From the NCBI RefSeq assembly GCF_021018895.1, contig NC_079386.1, positions 18,971,552 to 19,035,551 on the forward strand: DNA of 64,000 bases, written 5' to 3'. This document shows positions 36,198 through 47,988 of the stretch, one piece after another. Under the pieces are notes generated by a model that had not been told where the DNA came from, did no database searches, and worked only from the letters and a program-made list of their open reading frames with translations. The translations under genes were made by a program, and so were the position numbers. Each line of letters starts with the position of its first letter. Within the stretch, counting starts at the first letter, position 1. The stretch comes from Seriola aureovittata (taxonomy: Eukaryota > Chordata > Actinopteri > Carangiformes > Carangidae).

Positions 36198-37856
36198 TCA
36201 AAGGTCACTTCCATCATCAGCAGGTGATGATGGTGGTCGCTTTCTGTATTTAACAGCAGCAGCAGCAGCAGCAGCAGCAACGACACCACCAGCGACCGAC
36301 AGACCAACCATCAATCCAACACGTCCGTCCTGGTTTCCTCCGTCCACGGTCGGTCCACGATCGTCTTCCACGATCAGATCGATGACACTTCTGATGCCAG
36401 TGTCTCTCTTGTTGCGTCCTAGTTGTTCCTCTTTAAGATAACACTCATATCTCCCGGCGTCTTCGAAGGTGACGTTCCTCAGAACCACCGACCCGTCGCC
36501 GCTCTTCAACTCTGGATCTATCAGCGCCACTCGATCACGATAAGACCGATCCTGAAAGTTCGCGACCAAGTGATTGTCCCGGAAGAAGAGGAGATAGATG
36601 TTTAGTTTCTTCCAGGTCAACACTCCGATGGTAGCGCCGTCACGACCACAGTGAAGAGTGGCGTCTTCTCCGGGCTTCACTTTCACTTCCTGTGCAGCTG
36701 AACAACAGACAAATCAAGAAGTCATCAACACAGACAGAGATTCAAACAGCAACAAAAACACATGAAAACAGATTTGTTTTTCTTCTTTTTTTCTACTGAA
36801 GTTAGCATGCTAACCAGCTAACCAGCTAGCTCTGGTCCGGTCCGTTACTCTCCGATACCGAGTCACTGAAAGGTCCAGTCTTCCCTCAGGAAGTAGCTGC
36901 TTAGAGGATGTTGTTATAACCGGCTCGCTAACGAACCGACTCGGTTGGTAAATGTGTGTTTTTAAAACGTATTCAGCGGTTCATCACCTAAAGCTAATTA
37001 GCGTGGCTAGCGCTGTTCTCAGGTCTGAAACATGACGGACTGAAAAAAAGTCTGAAAATAAATAAATCTGGAATCATAAAATCAAAGTCTGCATAAATAA
37101 ATAAAAATGACGTCTTAAAATGTATTTATTTATTCATTCATTCATTATCTGATTAAAATGGCCTTCTATAGTAAACTGCTGACTGTAGTGCATGACCTAG
37201 ATTACACATCCTCCTCACAGAGCTGCACACACATCCGCAGTGACTCATGCTGTTGCTATAGTAACTGAAGCAACGCCCCCCCTCCCAGCATTTCCATGTA
37301 ACATGGAGGCTGGTAATGACTCGGCAGTCTGCAGTGAACCAACGTGATGTAACAGTCAGACCTGTTTCCTGTTTATCCTCTGTAACTCTCTGTCATCAGG
37401 ACGACGCAATAACAATCCGTGATTCAAGACGCTGCAGCTCGAGCGGCGTGCATTACAAGTTCCCATCATGCAACGACCTGCAGTCGGGGGGGGGGGGGGG
37501 GGGGGCTCTGCAAACATTCCTGGGTGATACTGAACTCCAGACGCCTTCACCGCTCTACATGTGAGATGACTTTCCTGTCAGAGACGTGCATCCACAGAAC
37601 AGGAAGTCTTAAACTCGGGTTGTCTTCTCCTCCTGCTCCAAAACCCCACCTGGGTCCCATCATGCTTTGCTGTTGCTGCCTGTGTCAACGCTGTTATCAA
37701 AACCGCGGCGTCCAAATAAACAAACCAAATACAAAACGTATAAAACCTCAGTCGCTCGCGCCACATGTTGAGACAAAGATTCCCTCTTATCACCGGCTGG
37801 TTCGTGGCTGTCGGTTAAACACACACACACACACACACAACACACACACACACACA

Positions 37857-37887
<31 letters not shown>

Positions 37888-37960
37888 CTACATACTCACC
37901 TTCAGTGACATGAGAACAGATGAGGGGGAGCAGAGCCAGAACAAACAGAAACAGCGCCAT
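36198..37960 (-). CDS. V-set gene 4: V-type Ig protein, V and TM in one exon
   Basis: Minus-strand, two exons: 37960-37900 (leader, MALFLFVLALLPLIC) and 36697-36198, phase 1, 186 residues. The second exon encodes the V domain (ATLHC, LTWKK, LFFRDN, DAGRYECYL), the stalk, the helix and the tail without interruption. In the other five V-set genes an intron separates V domain and helix, so an intron was lost here or the exon never split. The helix ends in eight alanines encoded by a GCT-type triplet repeat, followed by KYRKR and a short acidic tail ending DGSDL. The V domain is the most divergent of the set. Unlike the others it has no divergent receptor partner upstream (38-44 kb holds only repeats). 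A TATA-like TATTAAA lies about 50 bases upstream of the ATG. Confidence 0.85.
37484..37506. repeat. Poly(G) tract
   Basis: About 18 consecutive G in the intron of V-set gene 4. Confidence 0.95.
37817..37889. repeat. (CA)n microsatellite beside a leader-exon donor
   Basis: About 33 CA units with two interruptions. It ends about 10 bases from the donor (GTGAGT, minus strand) of the leader exon of V-set gene 4. Confidence 0.95.
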
Positions 37961-38159
37961 GAGGAACATCTTCTCCCTCCTGCCTTCTGAGACTTCTGAG
38001 CTGCTAGAGTTTAATACCCCCGCCCCCCCCCCCAGGTTTACCTCCCATCTGATTGGGCGATGGGGGTCTTGTCAGGAGTTGGCCACACCTTTTCTTCTTT
38101 CTACTTTGACCACTTTGACCAGCGCTGCTGCATTGTTAGACAGATGAACAGATGTGTTG

Positions 38160-38247
38160 CGTGTGACGTGTGTGGCGTCCTAACTGAAAGCGTGCACACT
38201 CAGCAGGACGTGCACGCTTTCAGTTAGGACGCCACACATGTCACACG
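38160..38247. repeat. 38-bp near-perfect inverted repeat with 12-base loop
   Basis: Left arm 38160-38197 and right arm 38210-38247 are reverse complements with one mismatch (G at 38168, A expected). The stem contains GGCGTCCTAACTGAAAGCGT. It is about 200 bases upstream of V-set gene 4. It could be a foldback element or a transcribed hairpin. Confidence 0.85.
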
Positions 38248-39054
38248 TTCCTCTGCTGCTCTGGTTTCACAGCTGGCCTGGTGGTGAAACACGTGGTTTA
38301 CATTTACTCATCACGCCGTCAGTGAGAAAACCGCCGAGCTGATATCGACGCTCTGTTCTGTTCGGCTGAAATCAAACTTCTGCCAAAATAAAACCCCGTG
38401 GATCTCGTCTATACACCTGAACAGAGGCGGGAAAAGTCGACGGAAAAACGCCATGAGGCCAAAGATGTGAAGAAGAACCAACTTTATTTATAACATGGAG
38501 GATAAACCCCCCTTTAAATAAACGACTCCTGACTGGATCTAAAGATAATAAATCCATATTTGTGGCTTTGGTTTTAAATGTTGCTGCAGCAAGGAATTGT
38601 GGGATGGCATTTCTCTCAGTTTCAACCTTCAGGAGGAAGAAAAGCTGTAACAGACTTTCAACTGTTCCTGTCCATGTGGAAACCATGACAACCCCGCTCA
38701 CCGCTCGCTCCCTGCACTCCTGCTCTGGCACAGTCACATGACCACGCGTGTGAACTGACGAGTGTTTAGCAGCGTCTACAGAGCAACACGTGAGTGAAAG
38801 AGCAGATACACGTTTAAGTTGGGTCCTTTTACTTTAAAAGAAACATCAGAGGCCGTCGAGCTCCGGCTGAGAGTCACGTACGATCTCACGAGAACATGAA
38901 ACACAAAGAGGAAAGTCGACAGATTCTAACAACATTCAAAGCGTGTTTCTACTCTGTGTCGTCTCAAAGACAAAACCACCAACATCCAGAGTTAAAGGAG
39001 GACAATTCATGTTCCTGCTACTTCTGCGGCTCTTAGAGAGACACTGTAAACACA

Positions 39055-39055
<1 letters not shown>

Positions 39056-39121
<66 letters not shown>
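39056..39121. repeat. (CA)n microsatellite
   Basis: About 32 CA units with one AA interruption. Confidence 0.95.
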
Positions 39122-39123
<2 letters not shown>

Positions 39124-39885
39124 CATCTTCCTTGAGTTTCTAAGCTCTTCGTTTTGTGGACTAAACAGGAAGTTCTCTCGCTCACACAACCAACTTCCTC
39201 TGAACTGTTTTCAAGCTCTTTGACTTTAAATGGTCTTTGAGACAAAGTCCAGAACCAGAACCAGAACCAGGTGTCGGATCTCTGCAGTGGCGTCACGACC
39301 TCCAGACAGCGCCAGGAGTTTGTGTCTGTCTCGGGGGGGGGGCCACAGCCTACCTGAGTGTCGCTGCTGAACAGGTCCGTCTCTTTATGACCACAGCGTA
39401 CCCGTCTTCTGATGGCGTCTTCCAGCAGGACGGCGAGCACGTCTCAAAGCTCACATCATCTCAGACTGCTCTCATGGACATGACGAGTTCACTGAACTCA
39501 CGTGGCCTCCAGTCACCAGATCTCGGACCAACTGTTGAAACCAGAAAACATGAAAGAACAACAAATAGAGAAATTGATCCGGTGAAATAATAATTACATA
39601 GAAATAATGAGCTGAGAATAAATTACATTCAGTTTCCTCACATTTCTTCATTTGTTAACGAGAGAAAAAACATCTTTAGGTCTTTACAGGATTCAGTGAA
39701 ACTACATGAATGTACAGACTAAAGTATTTATGGTGATGATGTCACTATAGATTCATCAGCTCATCAGCTCAGACCAGTGAGGGCGACACCGCCCCCTGCT
39801 GGTGGAATATATATATAATAAATACATATCTGACGGCAGCAGCCCACAACACACACATCATCCATGTGTGTCTGATGTGGTTGGA

Positions 39886-39891
<6 letters not shown>

Positions 39892-39948
<57 letters not shown>
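39892..39948. repeat. (TA)n microsatellite
   Basis: About 28 uninterrupted TA units. Confidence 0.95.
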
Positions 39949-39949
<1 letters not shown>

Positions 39950-40456
39950 CACAGTCTACATATTTGTGTTGGATATATTTGTATTTTTCTATTTATTTTG
40001 TTCTATATTATTTCTTCACCTTATTGTAAATCTTTTCTATTATATTTAAGATATCTGACCTGCAGCTGCTCCTTGTTTCATCTTTCTTTACACTTCTGTT
40101 CTTATCAATATGTCGATTGATTATTGATACGAACCAAAAAACCAAAGCAAATTCCTCGTGTTGAAAACCTACTTGGCAATAATCCAGATTCTGAAATATA
40201 TAATTAATACATACATGTACAGACATCAGACTGCACAGGGCCACAGCACTGACATATTGTTCATTACATTAGAATTGAGACACTGCTTATATTTTTATAT
40301 CATATTTAATATTTCATATTTAACTTATTTACTTCAGATTCGGTTTCTATTATTACTTTATTTACTTATTATTTATTACATGTGTCACATATTTATATAT
40401 ATTGACAGTAACTGGATTATTTCTTTTTCCGCAGTGGGGAGGGGCTTAACTCTCAG

Positions 40457-40457
40457 T

Positions 40458-40508
<51 letters not shown>
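40457..40508. repeat. (GA)n microsatellite
   Basis: About 25 uninterrupted GA units. Confidence 0.95.
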
Positions 40509-40509
<1 letters not shown>

Positions 40510-42140
40510 ACCGAGTCTGGTAAAGATAGTGTGTCAATAATAAGTCAACAACACTCACCTTTTCCCGCCATTTGTCCCTGTGGTGGAAACCATATCCATG
40601 TCCCTGACGTGCCATGGTTCTGTGTCCTGGCCGGAAGTTCGGTGAGCGGCTCGGTCCGTCTTCTACATCAGTGAGACGTCGCCTCTGCTCTTTTATACCC
40701 CCCCCCCCCCCCCGAGCCGGAGGACACACACTCCCTTATATGGCAGGATCCGTTTTAATCTCCATGGTAACAAGAAGGCTACAGAACCGGAACAACAAAA
40801 CCGGTTCAAAATACAGTGACAAAAAAACATTAAAGAGAAAAATATTTTCACTTATTTTTGAATGTAACAATCAAACTTTGTTAACTCCTGATTTTACTGC
40901 GGAACTTTCATATTCATAAAACATACATTTCTTAAATCAAGTCATCAATTAAATTGCTGCTAATTGATCTTGATTGTCACTTTCAGTCGAACCTGTAACA
41001 AACAAGAAACAAGTCCACGTCAGATATTACATTATTCAATTATATATTCGTTTCTTATTTATTTCTTATTTTAAATTCTGTATTTCTTTATTATTTATCT
41101 TCCTTTTTTGTGAAGTTTTTATCTAATTTATTTAAAAACTGAAATGTCTGAGTTTGTACGTGTTTTAATTTAAAGATGCATAAAAAAACAAAGTTACGAA
41201 TAAAACAGATAAATAGATTTGATTAGCTATATATTTCTGTCTTTATTTTAATTTCTGTATTTGTTTATTATTTCTAAATAATAATCTTCTCTTTCTTTTT
41301 TTGTTGATTTTTTTAATGTTTGTTTCATTTAAGAACGAATTTGTCTGATAGTTTGTACATTTTCTAATTTGAATAAATGGAAACAATAAAAAAAGAAATA
41401 CAAATAAATTGAAAAATAATACAGATCAATAGAGCTGATTATACATTTGTCTTTTTTAATTATTTGTTTATTAATTTTTTTAATTACTTATCTTTTTTGT
41501 TGAAGTTTTTGGTTCGTTTTATTTAAGAACTGAGATGTCTGATTGTACATTTTCTAATTCAAATAAATAGAAGCAATGAAAAACAAAGTGACAAAAAACA
41601 GATCAAAAATTTGATTCTATATTTGTCTTTGTTTATTATTTTTTAAATGATTTAATATTGGAAATGGAAAAGTAACTAAAGTGACAAATAATACGAGTCA
41701 ACAGATGTTGTTACTGATCACGTGTCCCGTCAGAATGACGACGATAACTGGAAATAAAAACTAACAATAAACACAAATGAATATTTCCCTTGATCATAAA
41801 TGGATATTTGATTGACTTCATCAAAACATCATTTGACAGCTTCTTCTTATATTTCAATTCTTTATAATGTTTGTATTTCACCTTGTTCTAAGAATGAAAT
41901 AACTGATGATTAATGAACCTGAGGAAAAAATATCATGTTCGAGCACCTCCAGCAGGGGGCAGCAGCTCACCAGGAAACACGTGCGTGCATGCACGCGCGC
42001 GCGCGCAGAGTGTTTTCATAACCTCTCACACTGCTCTGTTTGCTTTGGCCAACAGCCAAAAACAAAGTCACTTGATAAAGAACAAAATGGCGGTCAAACA
42101 GAGAGGGAGAGAGAAAACAAAACCCAAGAGTTCTCACCTC

Positions 42141-42237
42141 CTCATGTTCATGTTCATGTTCATGTTCATGTTCATGTTCATGTTCATGTTCATGTTCATG
42201 TTTCATGTTCATGTTCATGTTCATGTTCATGTTCATG
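42141..42237. repeat. (CATGTT)n hexanucleotide array
   Basis: About 16 copies with one unit altered by a single extra T. Frames on both strands read simple dipeptides (Met-Phe, Val-His, Glu-His); no gene is supported. Confidence 0.95.
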
Positions 42238-44728
42238 TGTGCATTATGACGAAGAGGCTTTTATTCTGCTGACGCATCACACGAATCAGACGTCTGCCGC
42301 CTCTCTGGGTTTTGCTTCTCTGGTTGTTCAGGTGTTTTTCCTTCAGTCCAGGTTTTGTGTTTTCACTTTCACCTTCTTCAGACTGACAGGCTGAACGCTG
42401 CTGAGTCATCTGCTCTGTCGCTTGTCTCTTCCCAGGAAATGGAAGTGAAAGACACAAACATCCTGTATGTAAAAACATAACAAGTCATGGACACGTTGAC
42501 TGTGTGTGTGTGTGTGTGTGTGTGTGTGATGATGTGGCGTTCATGCTCCGTCCTTGTGGCAGCTGACTCTCTAAATGACCACGAGTCACAAACAGCTGAG
42601 AAGGAATAAAACCCACATTTGGATCAGCAGATATTTCACACACAGCATCTCTGTTATTGTGGATCATGAGTTTCAAACCAGAACACAGAAGCTAAATATA
42701 GTGAATAAAACTTTAATTCAGTTAGTTTCTGTCGTTCTGCAGCTTGTCTGTTTCCTTTATTTTGATTTTCTTTCTTCCAGGTTTGGATTTTGCTGCCGTT
42801 GATTCACACTAGAGAACAAACTCTGCAGAATCATGGAGGTTTCTGACAGTGATGACGTGTTATTTATTCTATCGTCTATTTACGTTAAATCTACATTAAA
42901 GTGACCTGTTGTGCATATTTTAAGTCCATAACAGGTCTATTAAAAATAGATTTATACGCTTCAATGTGCCAAAAAGACCGAAATGCTGTCACAACTCAGG
43001 CCTCTTTATAGCCCCTCCCCTCTGAGCCCAGTGTGCTCTGATTGGTCAGCTTGCGAGCAACAACACCTTCAGCATGTCCTCCTGTAAACAAATGGCTTCT
43101 GGTTCTGCCTTATCAGTTTGGGCCAGACTCCAAACCTGAACAAATGAGGGATCAGACAGACAGCCGTATGTTGCGACAGCTTCAAAGGTAGGGAGTCTCC
43201 GCCGCTTCACCATCTTGCTGGTTTACGATGCTGGTAAATCTGAATGAGTTAAACTTCTGTGCTCAGAGTAACTGAAAAAATAACTTAACGGTTAAATTGT
43301 TGGATAATTTTTCCGAGCTAACGAGGTATAGCACGGTGCCCAGCTCGCAGGTGGGCAACAATCGGACCAGGAAGTAATGTCTGGACCCCCAATGAGGCGT
43401 TTCATACAAAGGAGAAAATTGGGTTTCTCTCTTTGGTTTGAACTTTGACTCTGTAGAACATTTACATGCACAAAAAGCTTGATTTCCTTTATATGTTTTA
43501 CTGAAACGTGAAGACATGAAGTTGAGTTAAACTTCAAACAAATATGAACATTATTATATATATTAAATACATATTACTGAAAAGCATCAGGATTTAATTA
43601 AGTGCTTTGAGAAACAAAAAGATAAAAGAAATAAAATCTCCAGAATAAATGAGTAAAAATATAAAACAAAGTTTAATCAAAAGCAATTTAATTTTAAAAG
43701 ACAAGAGAAACTTGAGAATTACATGTTAGATGAAGCACAGATGTTACATCAAGCAGAATCACATACAGTGACATCTACATTTATCGGATTGTCATCTTTA
43801 CTCCTGACATGATCTCATGCTGCTGCATTTCCCCCAAAGTGGCTGATTTATATATTTATTTATTATTATCTAAGACTAAAAGTTTAAATACTTTCAGTTT
43901 AGAGATTTTATAGTTTATTCGTTACATTATTTTTCATTTCATATGATTATTCTACAAAAATATATTATTATTAACATTACGTTCATTGCACTGACTTATA
44001 ACTAAATAACTCAGGAAGAAGGAAATGGAAAATCAACCCTTCAAAGTAAAGTGTTATTCAGTACTACTTGTTCATGTAACCCTGATTCTGTGTTTTCATC
44101 ACATTCAGTTGAATTGAAAGTTGAAATAAGCATGTGGATTTCTCAGTGGCGCCTTGAAGGAACTTCTTAAAATTAAGACTGTAGTTCACTAGGACTGGGA
44201 ACGCAGGTGGGACTGACCAGGAAAGATTATTGTACCTTTAATATAACGAGCGGCACAGAAGGAAAGGAAGCTGATTGGCTGCAGTGGTAGCAGTAGAGGT
44301 AAATGAGTATAAAGTGCTTAAAGTTGTAGAATGTGCCGCTTGTTGAAAGCCTGCTAGCCTTGCTACTGTAGCTCCCACAATCTGTGCTTCAAACCCTGCC
44401 GAAGCTACTTCCTGTCCCACCTGCTTTTCACCATAAAGTGCTAGTAAGTGCATTAAAGTCGATCTTTACGCAGACGATACTGCTTTATACTGCGGAGCTG
44501 ATTCTGTACAGCAGCTAGCTATCGAGACACTATTACTTTCCTTTATCAACAAAGTCAGATCGGCGAAGCTTCTTTTATATTCTAACTTTGACAGGAATGT
44601 TTTAAGCTTTTTTGGGGGCGTTTGTTTTCAGGGGTCAGTTCACCCACCTCTGCTGCACAGCCCCGATTTAACACAGCGTCATTCAGCAGAACACGTAATC
44701 ATTCAGGAGTGAAAAGATCACAGACACG

Positions 44729-45719
44729 TCAGTATTTGTCCGTCCGACCATCACGATATTGGTATTTATGTCTTCTAACGCACATAAATCCTGCAACAAT
44801 AATACACAGAGGAAGAAGAACACCACAAACAACAACAACAACAACAACATATTCACCCTGCTTTCCTCCCTCCTTGCCTCCTCCCTCCTTGTCTCCTCCC
44901 TCCTTGTCTTCTCCCTCCTTGCCTCCTCCCTCCTCTGTGATACCTGCAGAGAGAAGCAGGTGTGAGGTTTGGTCACATGACTCAGACCAGCTGTTTTCTA
45001 CAAAGTCTCATCAAGAACATCTGGAGAAAACACAAACATCTGGTCTGTGATGGTTCACTCTCACATCAACAACCAGGAAGCAGCTGCACCAGGACTCACC
45101 TGCATCTGTAACTGTCAGCTCGACCAGGTGGCTGAACTCGGTGTGCGTCCTCTCGTCGCCTTCCATCTTGACGGTTGTGATTCGACACTCGTACGTTCCG
45201 GCGTCGTGGGCGGTGACGTTCTTCAGGACCACAGACACTTCTCCGTCCTTCATGGAGGACTCGTCCCTCAGCTCCACTCGACCGCGATAAGATGGATGCA
45301 GGTAGTTTTCATAGGAGCGGTTGTTACGGTAGAAGAAGACGTAACCCTCTGACCGCGGCTGGAGGCGGCTCCACTCCAACAGAACGACGGCAGCAGCTCC
45401 GTCACCACGACACTGAAGAGTGGCGTCTTCTCCGGGCCTCACTGACACTGGAACTGAACGAGAACAGGAAGTCATGATTTTAATCTGAAACTTTCTTCCT
45501 CCTGGAAGGATGAAATGGATCTACCAGGTGTCTGCTCCAACGTCCCAGTCCAACTGAAAGCAACATGAAATAACCTCCAGCTGGTTCTTATCTCTCTGGA
45601 CCGCTCGCTTTGTTGTTGGTCGGTTCAGCCAATCACAGTGAAGAATGTAGGCGTGAACATTAACGGTGGTCTGCGGTGTGTTCATATTTTAATCCTGCAA
45701 AGCATGACCCCCCCCCCCC

Positions 45720-45756
<37 letters not shown>

Positions 45757-45889
45757 TTCACAATAGCTGCATTGAACCAACACTTTAACTTTTAGTTGCT
45801 GTTTCTTCTTATGAGTCAATGACGTTTACATAATGACGTTTAAAACAAAACAACTTCCACTAAATACAAACAATAACAATAACAACTGT

Positions 45890-45921
<32 letters not shown>

Positions 45922-46065
45922 GTAGTATGATACAACATGCGCTGTGATGTGATCGGTTTGTGCTCGACACTGAGCAGCTGGATAAATCAAGAGAACAACA
46001 ACAAATGCAAAACAGTATGAGTCATGGGCGAAGGCGGAAGACTTTCTTCCTGTTCTTTCCTCCGT

Positions 46066-46134
<69 letters not shown>

Positions 46135-46200
46135 CTCACCTTCAGCTGCAGAAGATAGACAGTAGTTCAGAAAGTATACACAGAGAAGCACGGACGGCAT
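44729..46200 (-). CDS. V-set gene 5: V-type Ig protein with repeat-encoded stalk and helix
   Basis: Minus-strand, three exons: 46200-46140 (leader, MPSVLLCVYFLNYC), 45453-45100 (V domain), 44943-44729 (stalk, helix, tail), phase 1, 209 residues. The V domain (21-138) has ATLQC, LLEWSR, FFYRNNRS, two NV[TS]-type sites and DAGTYECRI. The stalk is made of Lys-Glu-Gly-Gly-Asp-like repeats from a 15-base minisatellite. The helix begins with seven valines from (GTT)7 and continues CGVLLPLCIIVAGFMCV; the tail RRHKYQYRDGRTDKY has three Tyr but no ITIM. A shifted frame in the same exon would read poly-Leu but does not join the V exon. The V-to-TM intron is nearly identical to that of V-set gene 1. Divergent from ITIM receptor 4 across 1.8 kb. 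Confidence 0.86.
44862..44937. repeat. 15-bp coding minisatellite (CTCCCTCCTTGCCTC-type)
   Basis: About five units with the codon frame kept on the minus strand. It encodes the charged stalk of V-set gene 5. Confidence 0.8.
45709..45754. repeat. Poly(C)(CA)n in the leader intron of V-set gene 5
   Basis: About 14 C then 16 CA units. Confidence 0.95.
45895..45922. repeat. (AAT)n microsatellite
   Basis: Nine triplets. Confidence 0.9.
46069..46133. repeat. (CA)n adjoining a leader-exon donor
   Basis: About 32 CA units, one interruption. On the minus strand the GT run starts six bases after the donor GTGAGC of V-set gene 5. Confidence 0.95.
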
Positions 46201-46256
46201 GGCTGCAAAACTCCAAGAACTGTCAAAGTCTGTTTATATGGAACCGTGTGCAAAGG

Positions 46257-46362
46257 AGGGGGGGGGGGGGGGGTCATGTGACACCGTGTTCAATCAGCTG
46301 GTGGAGCTGTGTGTGTGTGTGTGTGTGTGCTTGTGTGTAAACATGGAAACAACTCATTCCCG

Positions 46363-46419
<57 letters not shown>
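46257..46419. repeat. Poly(G), (GT)n and (CA)n tracts
   Basis: A G run at 46258-46273, GT units at 46309-46338, and CA units at 46364-46418, just upstream of V-set gene 5. The GT and CA tracts are potential hairpin partners. Confidence 0.9.
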
Positions 46420-46420
<1 letters not shown>

Positions 46421-46929
46421 GTCAGTGGCTCTGCTGTAACATTAAATAAAATAATAAAATAATAGAATAAATCCTTGTTGTATTCGTGCACATAAACGCC
46501 ACTTGGTGACGTCACGGCCGGTGAGTCCCCGTGTCACTCACCCGAACACAAACAGCCGGTTCCTGGAGAACCATCGTCCGGACCCTGTTCTGACAACCGG
46601 CCCGTTCACACGGCGCGATGTCCGGGTCGCCCCGTCCTCTCCGCTCCTCTGTGTGGGCATTTTCCAGAGATGCTAACTTAGCTTAGCATCAGAGCAGCAG
46701 CAGGTTAAATCCAAGCAGCGCGAGGAGTCCTCCGGTTCACACCGTCTGTCCGCACACCCCCTCTGCTCCCGGAGACTGGCGGGTTAATGAAGGCTCGTTC
46801 CCGGTCAGACTGAATGAGGGCACGTGCTGATTCCACGGCTGACACTCCGAGGCGCGTGTCACTCACTAACTCACTATGCAGAAACTTCCAGGTCACATGA
46901 CCTGTGAACGTCACTTCATCAGAGGCGGG

Positions 46930-47345
46930 TGTCAATAAAATAAAGTTAAATAAATAAAATAAAATAAAATAAAAATAAAAATAAAATAAAATAAATAAAA
47001 ATAAAAATAAAATAAAGTAAAACAAAATAAAATAGAATAAAATAAAAAAATCACATAAATTGAAAAATAAAATAAATTAGAAATAAATAAAGTTAAATAA
47101 ATTAATAAATTAAATTAAATAAAAATAAAAATAAAATAAAATAAAGTAAATAAAAATAAAAATAAAATAAAATAAACTAAAGTAAAACAAAATAAAATAG
47201 AATAAAATAAAATAAAATAAACTAAAGTAAAACAAAATAAAATAGAATAAAATAAAACAAATCACATAAATTGAAAAATAAAATAAATTAGAAATAAATA
47301 AAGTTAAATAGAATAAAAATAAACTAAAAATAAACCAAAACAATT
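46930..47345. repeat. A-rich (AAAAT)n-type array with an internal duplication
   Basis: About 400 bases of AAATA/AAAAT units. A block of about 90 bases ending AAATAAAGTTAAATA appears twice (about 47013-47100 and 47221-47308), so there is a higher-order duplication. Confidence 0.9.
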
Positions 47346-47888
47346 TAAAAAAATTACTTTTTATGTTTCATGTTATTAATGTTACTGTCAGCTGCAGCAG
47401 TTGGATCAAGTGTTTTCATGCTTCTTAATAACAGCTGTTACCCGAGGACTCCAGCAGGGGGTGTGTGGAGGTGCTGTGCTGCCTTCAGGGACACTTCAAA
47501 GTTTGGATCTGCACATCCTTCAACAAATGCTCTCCTTTTCAAACCCTCTGCCCTCTTTCTAATGAATGAGATTAAAAACTTTACTTCTTCCTGTGCCAGT
47601 GTAGGAAATGTAAAAAGTAAATATGTGTTATAGGTATGTATATAGGTAAGTAAATAGGTGTTCTTATTGAAATATCTACCTTCGTGAAGGTTGTATTTGT
47701 CTTGTGTTTTTCTGTGGTGGTTTTTAGGACTAAAAATAATAGACTATATAATGCAGATTTATGTTTGATATATTTAACTTCAGGTCCTGGAATGTGTTTT
47801 GTCTTTCCTCATGTGTTTGTTGGTTTAATACACCTGACGGTTCATATCTGAGATAATGGCCTTTTTTATGTTGGCTACTGAAGACAAA

Positions 47889-47923
47889 ACCACAGCCACT
47901 TCACTCTCCTACACAGAGGAAGG
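47889..47923 (+). promoter_or_regulatory. RUNX-like and ETS/PU.1-like sites of ITIM receptor 4
   Basis: AACCACA at 47889-47895 and GAGGAAG at 47917-47923, 66 bases before the ATG at 47989. Confidence 0.5.
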
Positions 47924-47988
47924 AGGGGGGTTTAGCTGCTGTGACGGGTAGAAAAAGAAGTGTCAGTCTCACTTTACTCTGTGGGACA

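Larger units (their letters stand above)
38248..44600. other. Repeat-rich intergenic region, no supported gene
   Basis: About 6 kb between V-set genes 4 and 5, where a receptor partner of gene 4 would be expected. I see no leader, Ig or ITIM exon. It holds (CA)n at 39056-39121, (TA)n at 39892-39948, (GA)n at 40457-40508, a C run at 40698-40714, AT-rich DNA at 40850-41900, and a TGTTCA array. The part at 42880-43540 looks like old transposon sequence. Confidence 0.6.

Noticed and set aside
41906..42394. Met-Phe, Val-His and Glu-His repeat frames
   Set aside because: Caused by the (CATGTT)n array.
44683..44976. Poly-Leu frame in the last exon of V-set gene 5
   Set aside because: Wrong phase for the V exon; the phase-1 frame gives a poly-Val helix with a proper stop-transfer and stop codon.
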